DNA of 64,000 nt, taken from the NCBI RefSeq assembly GCF_014203835.1, contig NZ_JACHJW010000001.1, forward strand, positions 3,050,501 to 3,114,500, in the 5' to 3' direction. The translations under genes were made by a program, and so were the position numbers. Origin of the DNA: Micromonospora polyrhachis. Its GTDB lineage: Bacteria > Actinomycetota > Actinomycetes > Mycobacteriales > Micromonosporaceae. Position 1 is the stretch's first letter. The number at the start of each line of letters is the position of its first letter. The notes below the pieces were generated by a model. It made no database searches. It had not been told where the DNA came from and saw only the letters and a program-made list of their open reading frames with translations. Below, piece after piece: positions 50,812-59,217 of this stretch.

Positions 50812-52176
50812 TTGTACGAGCTGCAGTTCGTTGACACGATCACCGCGGATCCTGTTGTACGGCTGGATCTTGCTCGGCCGCCGTGGAGGCTACGTGATGG
50901 CACCAGCTTCGGGCTGCCGGAGTTGCGCCGGTCCGCGGTGTCCACACTGCTGGTTGACGGCGAGCGGTATCCGGCAGCGGCGTACGGCAACCGCACGCTC
51001 CACGTGGTTCTACAAGTAGCCGGCACGGATGACGAGGTCGCTGCGGAGCTGCAGCGGCTGCATCGGGAGTTGGACCGGCCGACCGGCCTGCTGCGATATC
51101 GGCCGGGCACGAGCGAGCCGGTGTTCTTCCGGACGTTTCGGTCCGGTCCGGGGTCGGTGGTGTGGAATCCGTTCACCAAGGAGGTCGCTGCCTCAATCCC
51201 GGCCGACCCGTTCGCCTACGGCCTGCGGGTCGACCTGCCGGTGTGGTCGGCGGTCGCTGACCCTGCTACCGGCATGTACCTCGACGTAGCCGATGTGCAG
51301 GGCGATGTGGAGACGCCGCTGTTCCTGCGGGTCGACAACGGGGTGATCGATACTGGACGTCGCATGTCGGCCATCGGTGTGCGCCGCTGGGGTGACCCGG
51401 CGGCGGTGCCGTATGTGTTGCAGGCGGAGTCCATGTCGCCGTCCGCGAGTACCACTGTGCAGCCCAACGATCCGGCGATGAGTGGTGCCGGCAGCAACTA
51501 CCAGCGGTGTACGTTCGGCATTTCGGGCATGACGACCCGCCTGTCGGCGACCCACCCGGCTACGCCGAGCCCTGAGGTGCGCGGCACCTATCGGGTGTGG
51601 TGCCGGGCGCGGAAGACCGTCGCTGCGGATACGATCCAGATGCGGCTGACAGTGTCCCTGGACGGTGCGACGGTCACCGGTGACACAGTGACCCTGCCGA
51701 CTGGAATCGTGCCCCGGTGGGTGGATCTGGGGCTGGTGCAGTATCCGATGGGGCCGGATCCGGCTACGGACGGCTACTCGGGAACGCCGCTGGCGGTGCG
51801 GGGGCAAACGTTGCTGCTGGAGGCGGCGCGGCTGCTCGGCACCGGCAACCTCGACATCGACGCACTGGCGTTCGTCCCGGCGGATGACCGGCTGTGTCTG
51901 ATCAAATGGTCGGCGTTCAGCGGTCCTATCCATTTTGTGGTCGACTCGGCCGCTGATCGGGTGTACGGGGTCGGCGCGTCTGGTGAGGTGCGTGCCAGCG
52001 AACTGGTGGAGGTGGCCGGCGGATATCCGATGGTCAGCCCCGGTGTCACCAACCGGCTGCACTGGATTTGGGATGTGGGATCGACCAGCGCCCCCGGCGC
52101 TGGACTGACGATCTCGGTCGACGTCAACCCCTACTACTGGCCCCGGTACCTGTACGTGAGGCCGGTGGCGTCATGA
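50812..52176 (+). CDS. Distal tail / minor tail protein
   Basis: 454 residues with a TTG start preceded by AAGG. N-terminal domain like phage distal tail proteins (FVDTITADPVVRLDLARPPW, VSTLLVDGERYPAAAYGNRT), then a beta-sandwich of carbohydrate-binding appearance (residues about 195-320). Probably part of the baseplate connecting tube and receptor-binding proteins. Confidence 0.75.
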   Translation: MYELQFVDTITADPVVRLDLARPPWRLRDGTSFGLPELRRSAVSTLLVDGERYPAAAYGNRTLHVVLQVAGTDDEVAAELQRLHRELDRPTGLLRYRPGTSEPVFFRTFRSGPGSVVWNPFTKEVAASIPADPFAYGLRVDLPVWSAVADPATGMYLDVADVQGDVETPLFLRVDNGVIDTGRRMSAIGVRRWGDPAAVPYVLQAESMSPSASTTVQPNDPAMSGAGSNYQRCTFGISGMTTRLSATHPATPSPEVRGTYRVWCRARKTVAADTIQMRLTVSLDGATVTGDTVTLPTGIVPRWVDLGLVQYPMGPDPATDGYSGTPLAVRGQTLLLEAARLLGTGNLDIDALAFVPADDRLCLIKWSAFSGPIHFVVDSAADRVYGVGASGEVRASELVEVAGGYPMVSPGVTNRLHWIWDVGSTSAPGAGLTISVDVNPYYWPRYLYVRPVAS

Positions 52177-53816
52177 GCCTGCCTATCCCACTGACGGTGC
52201 GGCTGTCCACGTCGCGGGCGTTGCGGCACATCACCCGGGACGTGCGAGACCTAACGTTCGGCTGGTCGGACCCGGGCGGATACACATCTTGCCGGGTGTC
52301 CCTGGACCGGCCGCTTACTTTGCAGCCGGACGAGATCGCTTACTACGGCATCCTCACCGTGCACGATGCCCGCACCGGGATGACGGTGTGGGAGGGCCGC
52401 CTGGAGGATCCGGGCCGGTCGGCCGGCTCGGATGGGCAGGTGTGGGACCTGGCGGCCCTCGGCGGCCAGGTCCACACGAGGGACCGCACGATTCCGCTGA
52501 TCTACGTGGACCAGCCGATGACCGGACTGGAGAGGGTCGACAACGCCACCCCGGGGGCGCAGGACTCGGTCGGCGCGGACCCGGGCGACACGACCGGCCT
52601 CCGGCAGGCCCTCGTCCTGCAATTCCCGTCTGGCCAGCCGGTGGTGACCAACTCGCGGGTGACCGTCCGGTACACCGCGGTACAGCGGGCAGGGCAGCGG
52701 CTGGCCCGCTGCGACTACCAGTGGGACGGCGGGCAAACGTCGAGCAACCTGCGGGTGGAGGCGATAGCCCGCACCGACGGGAGCCTCGGCGGGGGGTCGG
52801 TGGCCCGCTCGGACAACATCTCCACCGCCGGCGGCGGGTCGTCTCCTCGGGTGATCGGCACCCACTGGTCCACGGACCGCAACACCCTGGACTGGCGGCT
52901 CACCTACGTCGGTGGCGGCGGAACCGTCACCACCGACGACAACTGGGCGTCGATCTGGAACATGGTGGTGCTGGGCACCCGGTACAACAAGTCCGGCACC
53001 GAGCTGGGCGTCTACCCGAACAGCTATGTGCTCGCCTCCGAGGTGGCGGAGGATCTGCTCGGCCGACTGCTCACCCAGTACGACGGGCCGGGGGCGACGA
53101 TTGTCACCACCACCCACCAGATCGACCAGCTCGCCTACCCGGACGGGGTCGACCCGGCCCGAATCCTGGAGGACCTGCTAACTCTGGAGGCCGGCCACAC
53201 GTGGCGGGTGTGGGAGCGGGGCCCCACCGGCCGATATCGGTTCGAGTTTGTTCCAACGCCATCCCAGGTGCGGTACGAGGCGAGCGTGGTCGACGGCTAC
53301 GACAGCCAGGGCAGCGCAGATGGCCTCTACAACCGGGTCACCGTGCTGTGGCGAGACTCCGGCGGGCACATCCGCACCACCGAACGCACCGCCACCGTGC
53401 CGCTGCTGGACGCCGCCGGCCTGATCCGGCAGGGCCGCATCGACCTCGGCAGCGCGGTCGGATCCGTAGCCGACGCGCAGCGCGCGGGGGACCAGTGGCT
53501 GGCTGACCGCCGCTACCCGCCCAACGCGGGCAGGCTTCGTATCGCCCGCCCGATCTTGGATTTGCAGACCGGGCGGATGGTGCAGCCGTGGGAGATCCGT
53601 CCCGGGCTGATCCGAGTGCGCGGCATCCTGCCCCGCCCCGACGCCCTCAACACCTCGGTGCGAGATGGGGTGACCGTGTTCCGGGTGCGCGGCGTCGAGT
53701 ACCGGGCGTCCGACGGTGCCGCCGTCCTCGACCTGGACTCGTACGCGCCTTCCACGCCCCGGCTGCTCGCCACCGCCACCGACCTACTGCAGCGCAAGCT
53801 GCCACCCCGACGATGA
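52173..53816 (+). CDS. Minor tail protein (tail-tip/baseplate hub)
   Basis: 547 residues, ATGA-coupled to the previous gene. Beta-rich with hub-like features: WSDPGGYTSCRVSLDRPLTL, YYGILTVHDARTGMTVWEGR, and RVRGVEYRASDGAAVLDLDS near the C-terminus. Position second after tape measure fits the tail-associated hub. No lysozyme or peptidase motif was seen. Confidence 0.75.
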   Translation: MSLPIPLTVRLSTSRALRHITRDVRDLTFGWSDPGGYTSCRVSLDRPLTLQPDEIAYYGILTVHDARTGMTVWEGRLEDPGRSAGSDGQVWDLAALGGQVHTRDRTIPLIYVDQPMTGLERVDNATPGAQDSVGADPGDTTGLRQALVLQFPSGQPVVTNSRVTVRYTAVQRAGQRLARCDYQWDGGQTSSNLRVEAIARTDGSLGGGSVARSDNISTAGGGSSPRVIGTHWSTDRNTLDWRLTYVGGGGTVTTDDNWASIWNMVVLGTRYNKSGTELGVYPNSYVLASEVAEDLLGRLLTQYDGPGATIVTTTHQIDQLAYPDGVDPARILEDLLTLEAGHTWRVWERGPTGRYRFEFVPTPSQVRYEASVVDGYDSQGSADGLYNRVTVLWRDSGGHIRTTERTATVPLLDAAGLIRQGRIDLGSAVGSVADAQRAGDQWLADRRYPPNAGRLRIARPILDLQTGRMVQPWEIRPGLIRVRGILPRPDALNTSVRDGVTVFRVRGVEYRASDGAAVLDLDSYAPSTPRLLATATDLLQRKLPPRR

Positions 53817-53832
53817 GAGGACGGTGGTCGAG

Positions 53833-54027
53833 ATGACCCAGCCGCCTGAGCCGCTGTACACGCTCGCCCAGGCGAGGCAGCTGCTACTGGAGGAGAGGTG
53901 TGCCCTGCAGGGGCACCAGTTGAGCATGGTGGACGGCTCTGCGTCGCGTCTGGCCTGCGGCCACTGTCGCAACGTGTTCAACCTTGTCGTCGAGCCGCCC
54001 CCGACCGTTCCGACCGGGGGCGAGTGA
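53833..54027 (+). CDS. Small zinc-ribbon-like protein
   Basis: 64 residues. Cys/His: EERCALQGHQ and RLACGHCRNVFNLVVE, a C-x-...-H and C-x2-C arrangement that may bind zinc. Lies between tail and endolysin genes. Its TGA overlaps the ATG of the endolysin. Confidence 0.6.
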   Translation: MTQPPEPLYTLAQARQLLLEERCALQGHQLSMVDGSASRLACGHCRNVFNLVVEPPPTVPTGGE

Positions 54028-54893
54028 TGGCCCGCCTGACGTGGCTGCCGGAGGTGCTGCGGGACGCTGGTCTGACCGTGCACGAGGTGTCCGGGTGGCG
54101 CGGCCGGGGCTCAGACCTCTCCACGATCCGGGGTATCACGATCCACGAGACGAGGGGTTCCCGACAGTCCACCGATGCTGGTGAGATCAACGTCCTGCTG
54201 CACGGGTCGAACACGGCACCGCCGCCGATCGCGCAGCTGTACCTGTCTCGCACCGGCGACTGGTGGGTCGTGGCGTCCGGCAGGTGCAACCACAACCTGG
54301 TCGGCTGGTCGGGGCCCAACCAGGGGCACGGCAACAACACGTTGGTCGGGATCGAGGCTCAACACGCTGGCGGGGAACCATGGACGGACCGGCAGTACCG
54401 GTCCTACGTGCGGGGTGTGGCCGCCCTGGTGCGCCGGCTCGGCATCCCCGTCAACCGGGTGGGCGGGCACAAGGAACACCAGCCCGCCGGCTACGGGCAC
54501 GCCAGCACCAAGACCGATCCGAGTTTCGACATGGACCAGTTTCGGCGGGACGTCGCGTCGGTACTGGCGGGAGGGGATGACGACATGAGTGAGGCGGCGA
54601 GCCGGATCGTGGAGGCATGGTCGCGGGGCCTGCCCAAGACACCGGCCGGCGAGAACGTAGAGCCGGTGCAGTGGCGGATGCGGGACGAGGCGTGGCAGGC
54701 GCAGGTCCTCGCCCAGCTGCGCCAGCTCGCCGGCAAGGACTGGGTAGATGAGCAGCAGATCGTCGACGGGGTGCTGGCCGGGCTCGGCGGCCGGGACCTG
54801 GACGAGGTCGTCGAGGTGCTGGTCGCGGCGATGGGGCCGGATCGCGCGGCCGAGCTGGGCCGGCGGCTCACCCCCACCGGCCCGGCGAGCTGA
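54027..54893 (+). CDS. Endolysin: N-acetylmuramoyl-L-alanine amidase (Amidase_2)
   Basis: 288 residues. Amidase_2/PGRP domain at about residues 30-185: zinc ligand His in GITIHETRG, LVGIEAQHAG with the partner residues, and VGGHKEHQPAGYGHASTKTD with the second ligand and catalytic residues. The 100-residue C-terminus is helical and does not resemble a known wall-binding module. Cuts peptidoglycan for host lysis. No signal peptide, so it depends on a holin. Confidence 0.9.
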   Translation: MARLTWLPEVLRDAGLTVHEVSGWRGRGSDLSTIRGITIHETRGSRQSTDAGEINVLLHGSNTAPPPIAQLYLSRTGDWWVVASGRCNHNLVGWSGPNQGHGNNTLVGIEAQHAGGEPWTDRQYRSYVRGVAALVRRLGIPVNRVGGHKEHQPAGYGHASTKTDPSFDMDQFRRDVASVLAGGDDDMSEAASRIVEAWSRGLPKTPAGENVEPVQWRMRDEAWQAQVLAQLRQLAGKDWVDEQQIVDGVLAGLGGRDLDEVVEVLVAAMGPDRAAELGRRLTPTGPAS

Positions 54894-54898
54894 CGTGC

Positions 54899-55192
54899 GT
54901 GCGCGCCGAGAGGCTCATCACGATGGCCCGGGACGCCGGCTGCATCCTGGTCGGACTCGGGGGGATCACCCACCAGCAGATCACCGGGCAGGTCAGCGAG
55001 ACCCTGCTGGCGGTGTACGTGGCACTGCTCGGCGTGCCGGCGGGGATCGGCCTGCTGTCGCTGCGGTCGAGTGGGACGACTGGCGAGACCGGTACGACCG
55101 GGCCATCGTCGTCGTCTCCCTCGCAGCCCTCGGAGCCGGCGCGGTCATCGCGGCCGGGCTCGTCGGCGGGGGCGGGGGGTGAACCGCGGTGA
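54899..55192 (+). CDS. Holin-like small membrane protein, with overlapping TM-coding frame
   Basis: 97 residues from GTG. One hydrophobic segment (TLLAVYVALLGVPAGIGLLS) and then a Ser/Pro/Gly tail. The -1 frame over the tail (to 55182) reads WDDWRDRYDRAIVVVSLAAL plus a Gly-rich end, a convincing membrane segment with charged leader but no start. The stop at 55192 overlaps the next GTG as GTGA, which supports the main frame. A lost base or frameshift may link the two. Confidence 0.6.
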   Translation: MRAERLITMARDAGCILVGLGGITHQQITGQVSETLLAVYVALLGVPAGIGLLSLRSSGTTGETGTTGPSSSSPSQPSEPARSSRPGSSAGAGGEPR

Positions 55193-55428
55193 GACGACCG
55201 TCGCAGCCCCTGTGGTACACGCTGCTGGCCGTGGTGGTGTCTGTGCTGGTCACCGCCGCTGCTGCGCTGGTGATCGCTGACCGGGCCGCGCGGGAGTCGG
55301 AGCGGCGCTGGTGTGACGTCATCACCACGATGGATGAGGCGTACCGGGTGGCTCCGCCGCAGACGGAGATCGGTCAGCGGCTGGCCCGGGATCTCGCTGC
55401 CCTGCGTGAGGACTTCGACTGCCCGTAG
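55189..55428 (+). CDS. Small N-anchored membrane protein of the lysis cassette
   Basis: 79 residues, GTG start. One TM segment at residues 8-30 (PLWYTLLAVVVSVLVTAAAA) and an outside domain with paired Cys (RWCDVIT, EDFDCP). Layout resembles phage lysis-cassette proteins such as Rz-like or holin accessory. Coupled to the previous gene. Confidence 0.65.
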   Translation: MRRPSQPLWYTLLAVVVSVLVTAAAALVIADRAARESERRWCDVITTMDEAYRVAPPQTEIGQRLARDLAALREDFDCP

Positions 55429-55623
55429 CTACCGGCACTGGTGGTCCGGGTCGGTGGTGACCTGCTCACACGTCCGGCATGTCCAGACGCGGCCCATGCA
55501 GCCGCACGGGTTGCCACCCCAGCTCGGCACCGGTCCGGGGTGACCGGCGGGGCATGCGGCGGGCGCCCACTCGCGCCAAACCCGCTGGCCTGCCCGGTTC
55601 CGCATCCACCATCCGCGCACCAC
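55429..55623 (-). CDS. Possible Cys-rich antisense ORF
   Basis: 64 residues on the minus strand from GTG. Several Cys/His (ACPAGHPGPVP, NPCGCMGRVWTCRTCEQV, DPDHQC) suggest a zinc-binding protein, and the plus-strand translation is poor. But the start is weak and no promoter is clear. Kept as tentative. Confidence 0.45.
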   Translation of the reverse strand: MVRGWWMRNRAGQRVWREWAPAACPAGHPGPVPSWGGNPCGCMGRVWTCRTCEQVTTDPDHQCR

Positions 55624-55659
55624 CGCGCAACCCTACTGTCCCTCTACCTGGAGGTTTCC

Positions 55660-55917
55660 ATGTCCCACAACCTGCCCGCTTCCGGCTCGGAGCCGGCCGA
55701 GCCGCTGGTGACGGTCGGCACCATCACCGCCGGAGTGACCGCCCTGCTCGCGCTGCTCGTTGCGTTCGCTGTGCCGATCTCCGACACCCAGCAGACGGCG
55801 ATCCTCGGCGTGGTAGCCGTCATCGCCCCGCTCGTGGTGGCGGCGGTCGGCCGACGTCGGGTGTACAGCCCGGCGACGGTCAACCGGCTGATCCACGTGT
55901 CTCGAAACCGCCTCTGA
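55660..55917 (+). CDS. Holin-like protein with two TM segments
   Basis: 85 residues after TGGAGG. Two hydrophobic segments (AGVTALLALLVAFAVPIS, ILGVVAVIAPLVVAAVG) joined by a short polar loop (DTQQTA) and a basic tail. This is the typical small holin of actinophages, situated in the lysis region. It is the last gene of the rightward phage operon. Confidence 0.75.
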   Translation: MSHNLPASGSEPAEPLVTVGTITAGVTALLALLVAFAVPISDTQQTAILGVVAVIAPLVVAAVGRRRVYSPATVNRLIHVSRNRL

Positions 55918-55929
55918 CCTGCCGATATC

Positions 55930-55960
55930 CACCCTTGGGGTAGCACATCACCCCAGGGTG
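55930..55960. terminator. Hairpin after the lysis genes
   Basis: cacccttggggt pairs with accccagggtg with one bulged T. Ends the late operon. No T-run. Confidence 0.5.
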
Positions 55961-56017
55961 CCGCAGATCTTGGCCTAGCGGCCGTCTCAGACTGTTTTGC
56001 CTGGTCAGAACATTATC

Positions 56018-56059
56018 AACGCCCCCTCACTGCCTCTCGCGAGGTGGTGAGGGGGCGTT
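56018..56059. terminator. Hairpin, 13-bp stem
   Basis: aacgccccctcac (56018-56030) pairs with gtgagggggcgtt (56047-56059); a T follows on the plus side. Probably a rho-independent terminator of the late operon. Confidence 0.7.
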
Positions 56060-56065
56060 TCTGCA

Positions 56066-56114
56066 GCACGAAGCCGCCCCGCTCTCCCGTGTGGAGAGCG
56101 GGGCGGCTTCGTGC
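56066..56114. terminator. Perfect 22-bp stem terminator at the strand switch
   Basis: 56066-56087 and 56093-56114 are perfect reverse complements with a 5-base loop. It lies between the rightward phage genes and the leftward AICE-side genes, directly after the zinc-ribbon gene. Confidence 0.85.
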
Positions 56115-56131
56115 GTCCGGGGTCAGGCGAT

Positions 56132-56284
56132 TCAGCGCCTCTTCTTCATCTCCTGCAGAACAGCTAGGGATACCCCCTCGCTCCTCGCTTCGCATCGGTT
56201 CGTGCAGTAGAACTTGCCGTCCGGCACCTCGTATCCGCATCCGGCGCGCATGCAGAGCCTCTTGGGCTTCTTGGACTTTGCCAT
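56132..56284 (-). CDS. Small Cys4 zinc-ribbon protein
   Basis: 50 residues. The ATG (56284) follows GGAGGAG at ideal distance. The protein reads MAKSKKPKRLCMRAGCGYEV at its start and ends with KKRR; cysteines C-x4-C, then after ten residues C-x3-C (FYCTNRC), are set as a zinc ribbon. Basic tails suggest nucleic-acid binding. It has a strong promoter (see 56321-56350) and a terminator downstream, so it is a complete monocistronic unit; it could be expressed in the lysogen. Confidence 0.8.
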   Translation of the reverse strand: MAKSKKPKRLCMRAGCGYEVPDGKFYCTNRCEARSEGVSLAVLQEMKKRR

Positions 56285-56320
56285 CGCTCCTCCAGGTCTG
56301 GGCTCCTACTTACAAGTGAA

Positions 56321-56407
56321 ATCATAGGGTGCAATAGGATTTCAAGTCAAGGGTTTACCAGAGCAAGCAGGGGTTGGTTGACCGAAAATCTTACTGCGGA
56401 ATAATGG
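56321..56407. promoter_or_regulatory. Divergent sigma70-type promoters
   Basis: Minus strand: TTGACT (56345-56350), 18 bp, TATGAT (56321-56326), reading to the zinc-ribbon gene. Plus strand: TTGACC (56378-56383), 17 bp, ATAATG (56401-56406), reading to the gene at 56442. Both are unusually close to consensus for this genome. Confidence 0.7.
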
Positions 56408-56441
56408 TTCGACATCAGTCGACAACACACCAAGGACCCAC

Positions 56442-56744
56442 ATGGCAGCCGATATCCCCGGCACGGACGGAAACCTCATCGCACTTGGGGCTGTGATATC
56501 AGCTGCCGCACACATTGAGGACCCAATCGCCCTGGCCAGACACCTACGCGCGCTCGCCGACGCAACCAAAACCGGCCTCGCCGCTGCACTCGACGCCGCT
56601 GTCGTACGAGCCACCGGCCAACATCCGTATGCCACTGTGGCCGATAAGCTCGGCGTCAGCGAGGCCGAAATTTCCCGACGCGTAGGTGCCCACCGCCGGC
56701 GGCAGGGCATTCCTGCACGGCCTGGGCGACCGCGCGCTACCTGA
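56442..56744 (+). CDS. Small HTH-like protein of the AICE part
   Basis: 100 residues. Helical N-terminus (ALARHLRALADATKTGLAAA) and a C-terminal HTH (YATVADKLGVSEAEISRRVG). Likely a DNA-binding regulator; it recalls short proteins of plasmid and AICE regions. Transcribed away from the zinc-ribbon gene. Confidence 0.6.
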   Translation: MAADIPGTDGNLIALGAVISAAAHIEDPIALARHLRALADATKTGLAAALDAAVVRATGQHPYATVADKLGVSEAEISRRVGAHRRRQGIPARPGRPRAT

Positions 56745-56777
56745 CTAGAGATATCGGTGCTCCGCGCTCGACACCCG

Positions 56778-57182
56778 CTAGCTGTCCGCCGTCCACGCAT
56801 CCAGGGTTGGCCTGGACACCTTGAGTTGGCGGGCCAGGCTGGACTTGCCCCGCCCCCCGGATGCGGCGATCACCTGCCGGGCATGCGCGGCGGTCGCCTC
56901 ACGCACGGCGGTCACGTACTGCTCGGCGTGGTGTCGCTCGGCGACCAGTACGGCCGTGGTGGCCTCCGTATCCCGGATCAAACCGATCACCGTCAGGCCG
57001 TCGCATCCGGCCCGCTCGGCGATGGTCCGGTGGTTGACGCCGGCCAGTACGGCGGCGGTGACGGTCCTGGCTGCCGCCTGTTCGACGCGGTGGTAGGTGG
57101 TGGTGACGTGCGGGGTGCGGGCGGTAAGCATCGCGCGTACCGCGTCGACGGCCGTGGCCGCCAGTTGGTCCGTGTTGGTCAT
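56778..57182 (-). CDS. Hypothetical protein with C-terminal HTH
   Basis: 134 residues, ATG after GAGAGAGG. A helical protein with Thr/Ala-rich N-terminal half (AVLAGVNHRTIAERAGCDGL is HTH-like) and a C-terminal HTH_7-like motif (KSSLARQLKVSRPTLDAWTA). Probably regulatory. Same strand as the next hypothetical gene. Confidence 0.6.
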   Translation of the reverse strand: MTNTDQLAATAVDAVRAMLTARTPHVTTTYHRVEQAAARTVTAAVLAGVNHRTIAERAGCDGLTVIGLIRDTEATTAVLVAERHHAEQYVTAVREATAAHARQVIAASGGRGKSSLARQLKVSRPTLDAWTADS

Positions 57183-57247
57183 CAGCGCCTCTCTCTCATG
57201 TGGTTCAGCCGCCGCACCCCGGGATTGGGGTGCGGCGGCCTTGTTGG

Positions 57248-57652
57248 TTACAGCACCGGCTCGACCAAGTGGTCCATCTCGTGGGCCTGGAGCTTGAGCC
57301 GGGTGGCGATCTCCTTGCGGGCCTCGGGGGTGTCCCCCGCCGTCTTCAGCAGATCCCCGGAGAGCTTGCGCATGTCGGCCTCGATGAAGAGCGCGTCCTT
57401 CATGATCCGCCGGTACTCCTTCACCAACTCCCGCTCTCGCGCGGCCGGGTCGGAGACCATGTTGAGCAGCGTCTGCGGGTGGATCCCGGACTCTAGGGCC
57501 ATATCCCACACGCTCGCCCCGGCGATCACTGCGGCGTTGACGGCCTCGGCGGCGCGCTTGCGCGCGTTGCGCCAGTGGGTCTCGGCCGGGTCGTAGTCGC
57601 CGCCGTTGAAGAGGTCCTTGACCAGGGTGATGGCGACCAGTACCTTGTCCAT
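57248..57652 (-). CDS. Hypothetical helical protein
   Basis: 134 residues, ATG after GGGAG. Starts MDKVLVAITLVKDLFNGGDY; helical with ASVWDMALESGIHPQTLLNM, an HTH-like stretch. No known family. Its promoter region has nested inverted repeats. Confidence 0.55.
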   Translation of the reverse strand: MDKVLVAITLVKDLFNGGDYDPAETHWRNARKRAAEAVNAAVIAGASVWDMALESGIHPQTLLNMVSDPAARERELVKEYRRIMKDALFIEADMRKLSGDLLKTAGDTPEARKEIATRLKLQAHEMDHLVEPVL

Positions 57653-57690
57653 TTCTGGCTCCCTCTGTGTAGTTTTCAATGTCCCGCTTG

Positions 57691-57744
57691 CTTGTAAACC
57701 TATCTTACGCATATGAGCACTAGAACGTAAAGAGGGTTTACAAG
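57691..57744. promoter_or_regulatory. Nested inverted repeats in promoter region
   Basis: cttgtaaacc (57691-57700) is inverted at 57735-57744, and inside it tcttacg is matched by cgtaaaga near 57725. The region is A+T-rich against its surroundings and lies between the leftward hypothetical gene and the GntR gene. Possible GntR (KorSA) operator. Confidence 0.5.
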
Positions 57745-57749
57745 ATTCT

Positions 57750-58194
57750 TTGAGGTAAATCTAGAGAAAGATCAATGCCCGGGCCCGGACGTGCCGGTGA
57801 CCTTCCGCCACCACCCGGCTGGCGGTGGCAGTGGCCTCGCCGACGGGTCGAGCCTGCCCGCCGCACCGGAGCCGGGCAACCGCCCGCGCGCCGCCTGTGG
57901 ACAACGGGGGCGGCTGTGGACGACACCCTGATCATGTGCCCGGCGTGGTATGTGCCCGAACACAGCGCGACGCCCCGGAGACCTAGTCGCGGAGCGCCGC
58001 ACCTGCAGGGGGTCTGACCCGGGGCCGGGCGCAGGCCCCTTAGCTAGGCCCGGCCCCGGAAGATGCCCTCCAACGCCAGCCAGAGAGACATCTGCAGGTC
58101 AACCTAGGTCACAGTGTGCACAGGGTCAACTGTGCGCTTGAGGCGGAGTGCCGGACATGATCGGATGGGCGGGCCAGCCAGGGAGAGATCCGCC
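57750..58194. other. Gene-poor gap with a G+C-rich hairpin
   Basis: 445 bases without a convincing gene. A plus-strand frame at 57775-58017 is open but Arg/Pro-rich. A 12-bp stem at 58019-58030/58048-58059 (ccggggccgggc) with a 17-base loop may be a terminator. cacagtgtgcacagggtcaa near 58109 precedes the GntR gene. Confidence 0.4.
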
Positions 58195-58413
58195 ATGCCT
58201 ATCCCCATGTCGTCGCGTCAGATCGCGGACGACCTGACCGCCCGTATCCGCGGCGGGGAGTACCCGCCGGGTAGCCGCCTGCCGTCCCTGCGGGAGCTTG
58301 CCGCCCTCTACTCCGTCAGCGTCAGCACCATCCAGCGCGCCCTGGAGTTGACAAAGGACCGCGGCCTGGTGATCGGGTCACCAGGCCGCGGACTGTACGT
58401 GTCAGAGGGCTAG
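58195..58413 (+). CDS. Short GntR-type regulator (KorSA-like)
   Basis: 72 residues after GAGAGA. Only the GntR winged HTH is present (RQIADDLTARIRGGEYPPGS, LRELAALYSVSVSTIQRALE, TKDRGLVIGSPGRGLYV), without the usual ligand-binding domain. AICEs and pSAM2-like plasmids use GntR repressors (KorSA) to control transfer and Pra. Its stop codon shares CTAG with the convergent Nudix gene. Confidence 0.8.
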   Translation: MPIPMSSRQIADDLTARIRGGEYPPGSRLPSLRELAALYSVSVSTIQRALELTKDRGLVIGSPGRGLYVSEG

Positions 58414-58976
58414 AGCGTGAGCTGCAGGGCGTAGAGCAGGGTCAGCGTTTTGAGGTCCGCCTCCGGCGACTGCCGGTACCGGGCGATGTGACCCGCCAGC
58501 CCGGACAGCGGCAGGTGCACCGTGGTGATGTACCCGTCGACCGGGCGGGCCGGCGTCGTACGGAGACCCGACGTCAGGAACGCCCACATGCGCTCGTCGG
58601 AGTAGCCGGGCGACACGTACGCCCCGGCGGCCACCGTCGTCCACACCTTGGCGGTCAGCCCCATCTCCTCGGCCAGCTCGCGGGCTGCGGTCTCGCGCGG
58701 GTCATCCCCCGGGCAGTCCAGCACCCCTGCCGCCGCCTCCAAGGTTGGTGCGCCGAGGGCCCCGATGCGGGGCTGCCGCACCAGCAGGTACTCCCCGGCC
58801 TCGTAGTCGACGGGCAGCACAGCGGCTGCCACCGGTCGGCGCACCAGGCCGCACTCCCACGGTTCCTGGTAGGTGGGCAGCTGGGCTCGGACTCGGTCCA
58901 GGCTGGTGTTGCCGACGGTGGCGAGCCGCTCGGGCTGGCCGAGGATCCGCATCGGACTGATCGTGGTGGTGGTCAT
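58410..58976 (-). CDS. Nudix hydrolase (AICE type)
   Basis: 188 residues after GAGGGG. The Nudix box is AAAGVLDCPGDDPRETAARE plus LAEEMGLTA (G...E...RELxEExG). Such Nudix genes are regular companions of AICE transfer genes; role may be control of nucleotide metabolites. Stop overlaps the GntR stop. Confidence 0.88.
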   Translation of the reverse strand: MTTTTISPMRILGQPERLATVGNTSLDRVRAQLPTYQEPWECGLVRRPVAAAVLPVDYEAGEYLLVRQPRIGALGAPTLEAAAGVLDCPGDDPRETAARELAEEMGLTAKVWTTVAAGAYVSPGYSDERMWAFLTSGLRTTPARPVDGYITTVHLPLSGLAGHIARYRQSPEADLKTLTLLYALQLTL

Positions 58977-59001
58977 AGCAATCGTCCCCTCAAATATCGA
59001 C

Positions 59002-59217
59002 TCAGAACGCGATCCAGGCCAAAGCGCCACCGGCGAGCAGCACCAGGCCGACACCGATGACCCAGCCAGCAGCGTCGCCGGCGTACAGCCGCGCGACCCG
59101 CAACCGCTCGGCAGCGAGGGACCAGGCGAACGCCCAACGCTCGAATCGGCGGCCCGCCTCCCAGGCTCCGAGAACGCCGACGATGACTCCGACCGCGAAC
59201 GCCAGAGCGAGTTTCAT
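59002..59217 (-). CDS. Small two-TM membrane protein, Spd-like
   Basis: 71 residues with two hydrophobic segments (LALAFAVGVIVGVLGAWEAG, WVIGVGLVLLAGGALAWIAF) joined by an Arg-rich loop. Size and place between TraB and Nudix genes fit the small Spd proteins for intramycelial spread of conjugative elements. Confidence 0.65.
   Translation of the reverse strand: MKLALAFAVGVIVGVLGAWEAGRRFERWAFAWSLAAERLRVARLYAGDAAGWVIGVGLVLLAGGALAWIAF

Noticed and set aside
55930-56114. Right attachment site of the phage at the strand switch
   Set aside because: Three hairpins are present, but no copy of the tRNA 3' core was found.
57775-58017. 80-residue gene upstream of the GntR regulator
   Set aside because: No ribosome site, Arg/Pro-rich composition, no known motif.
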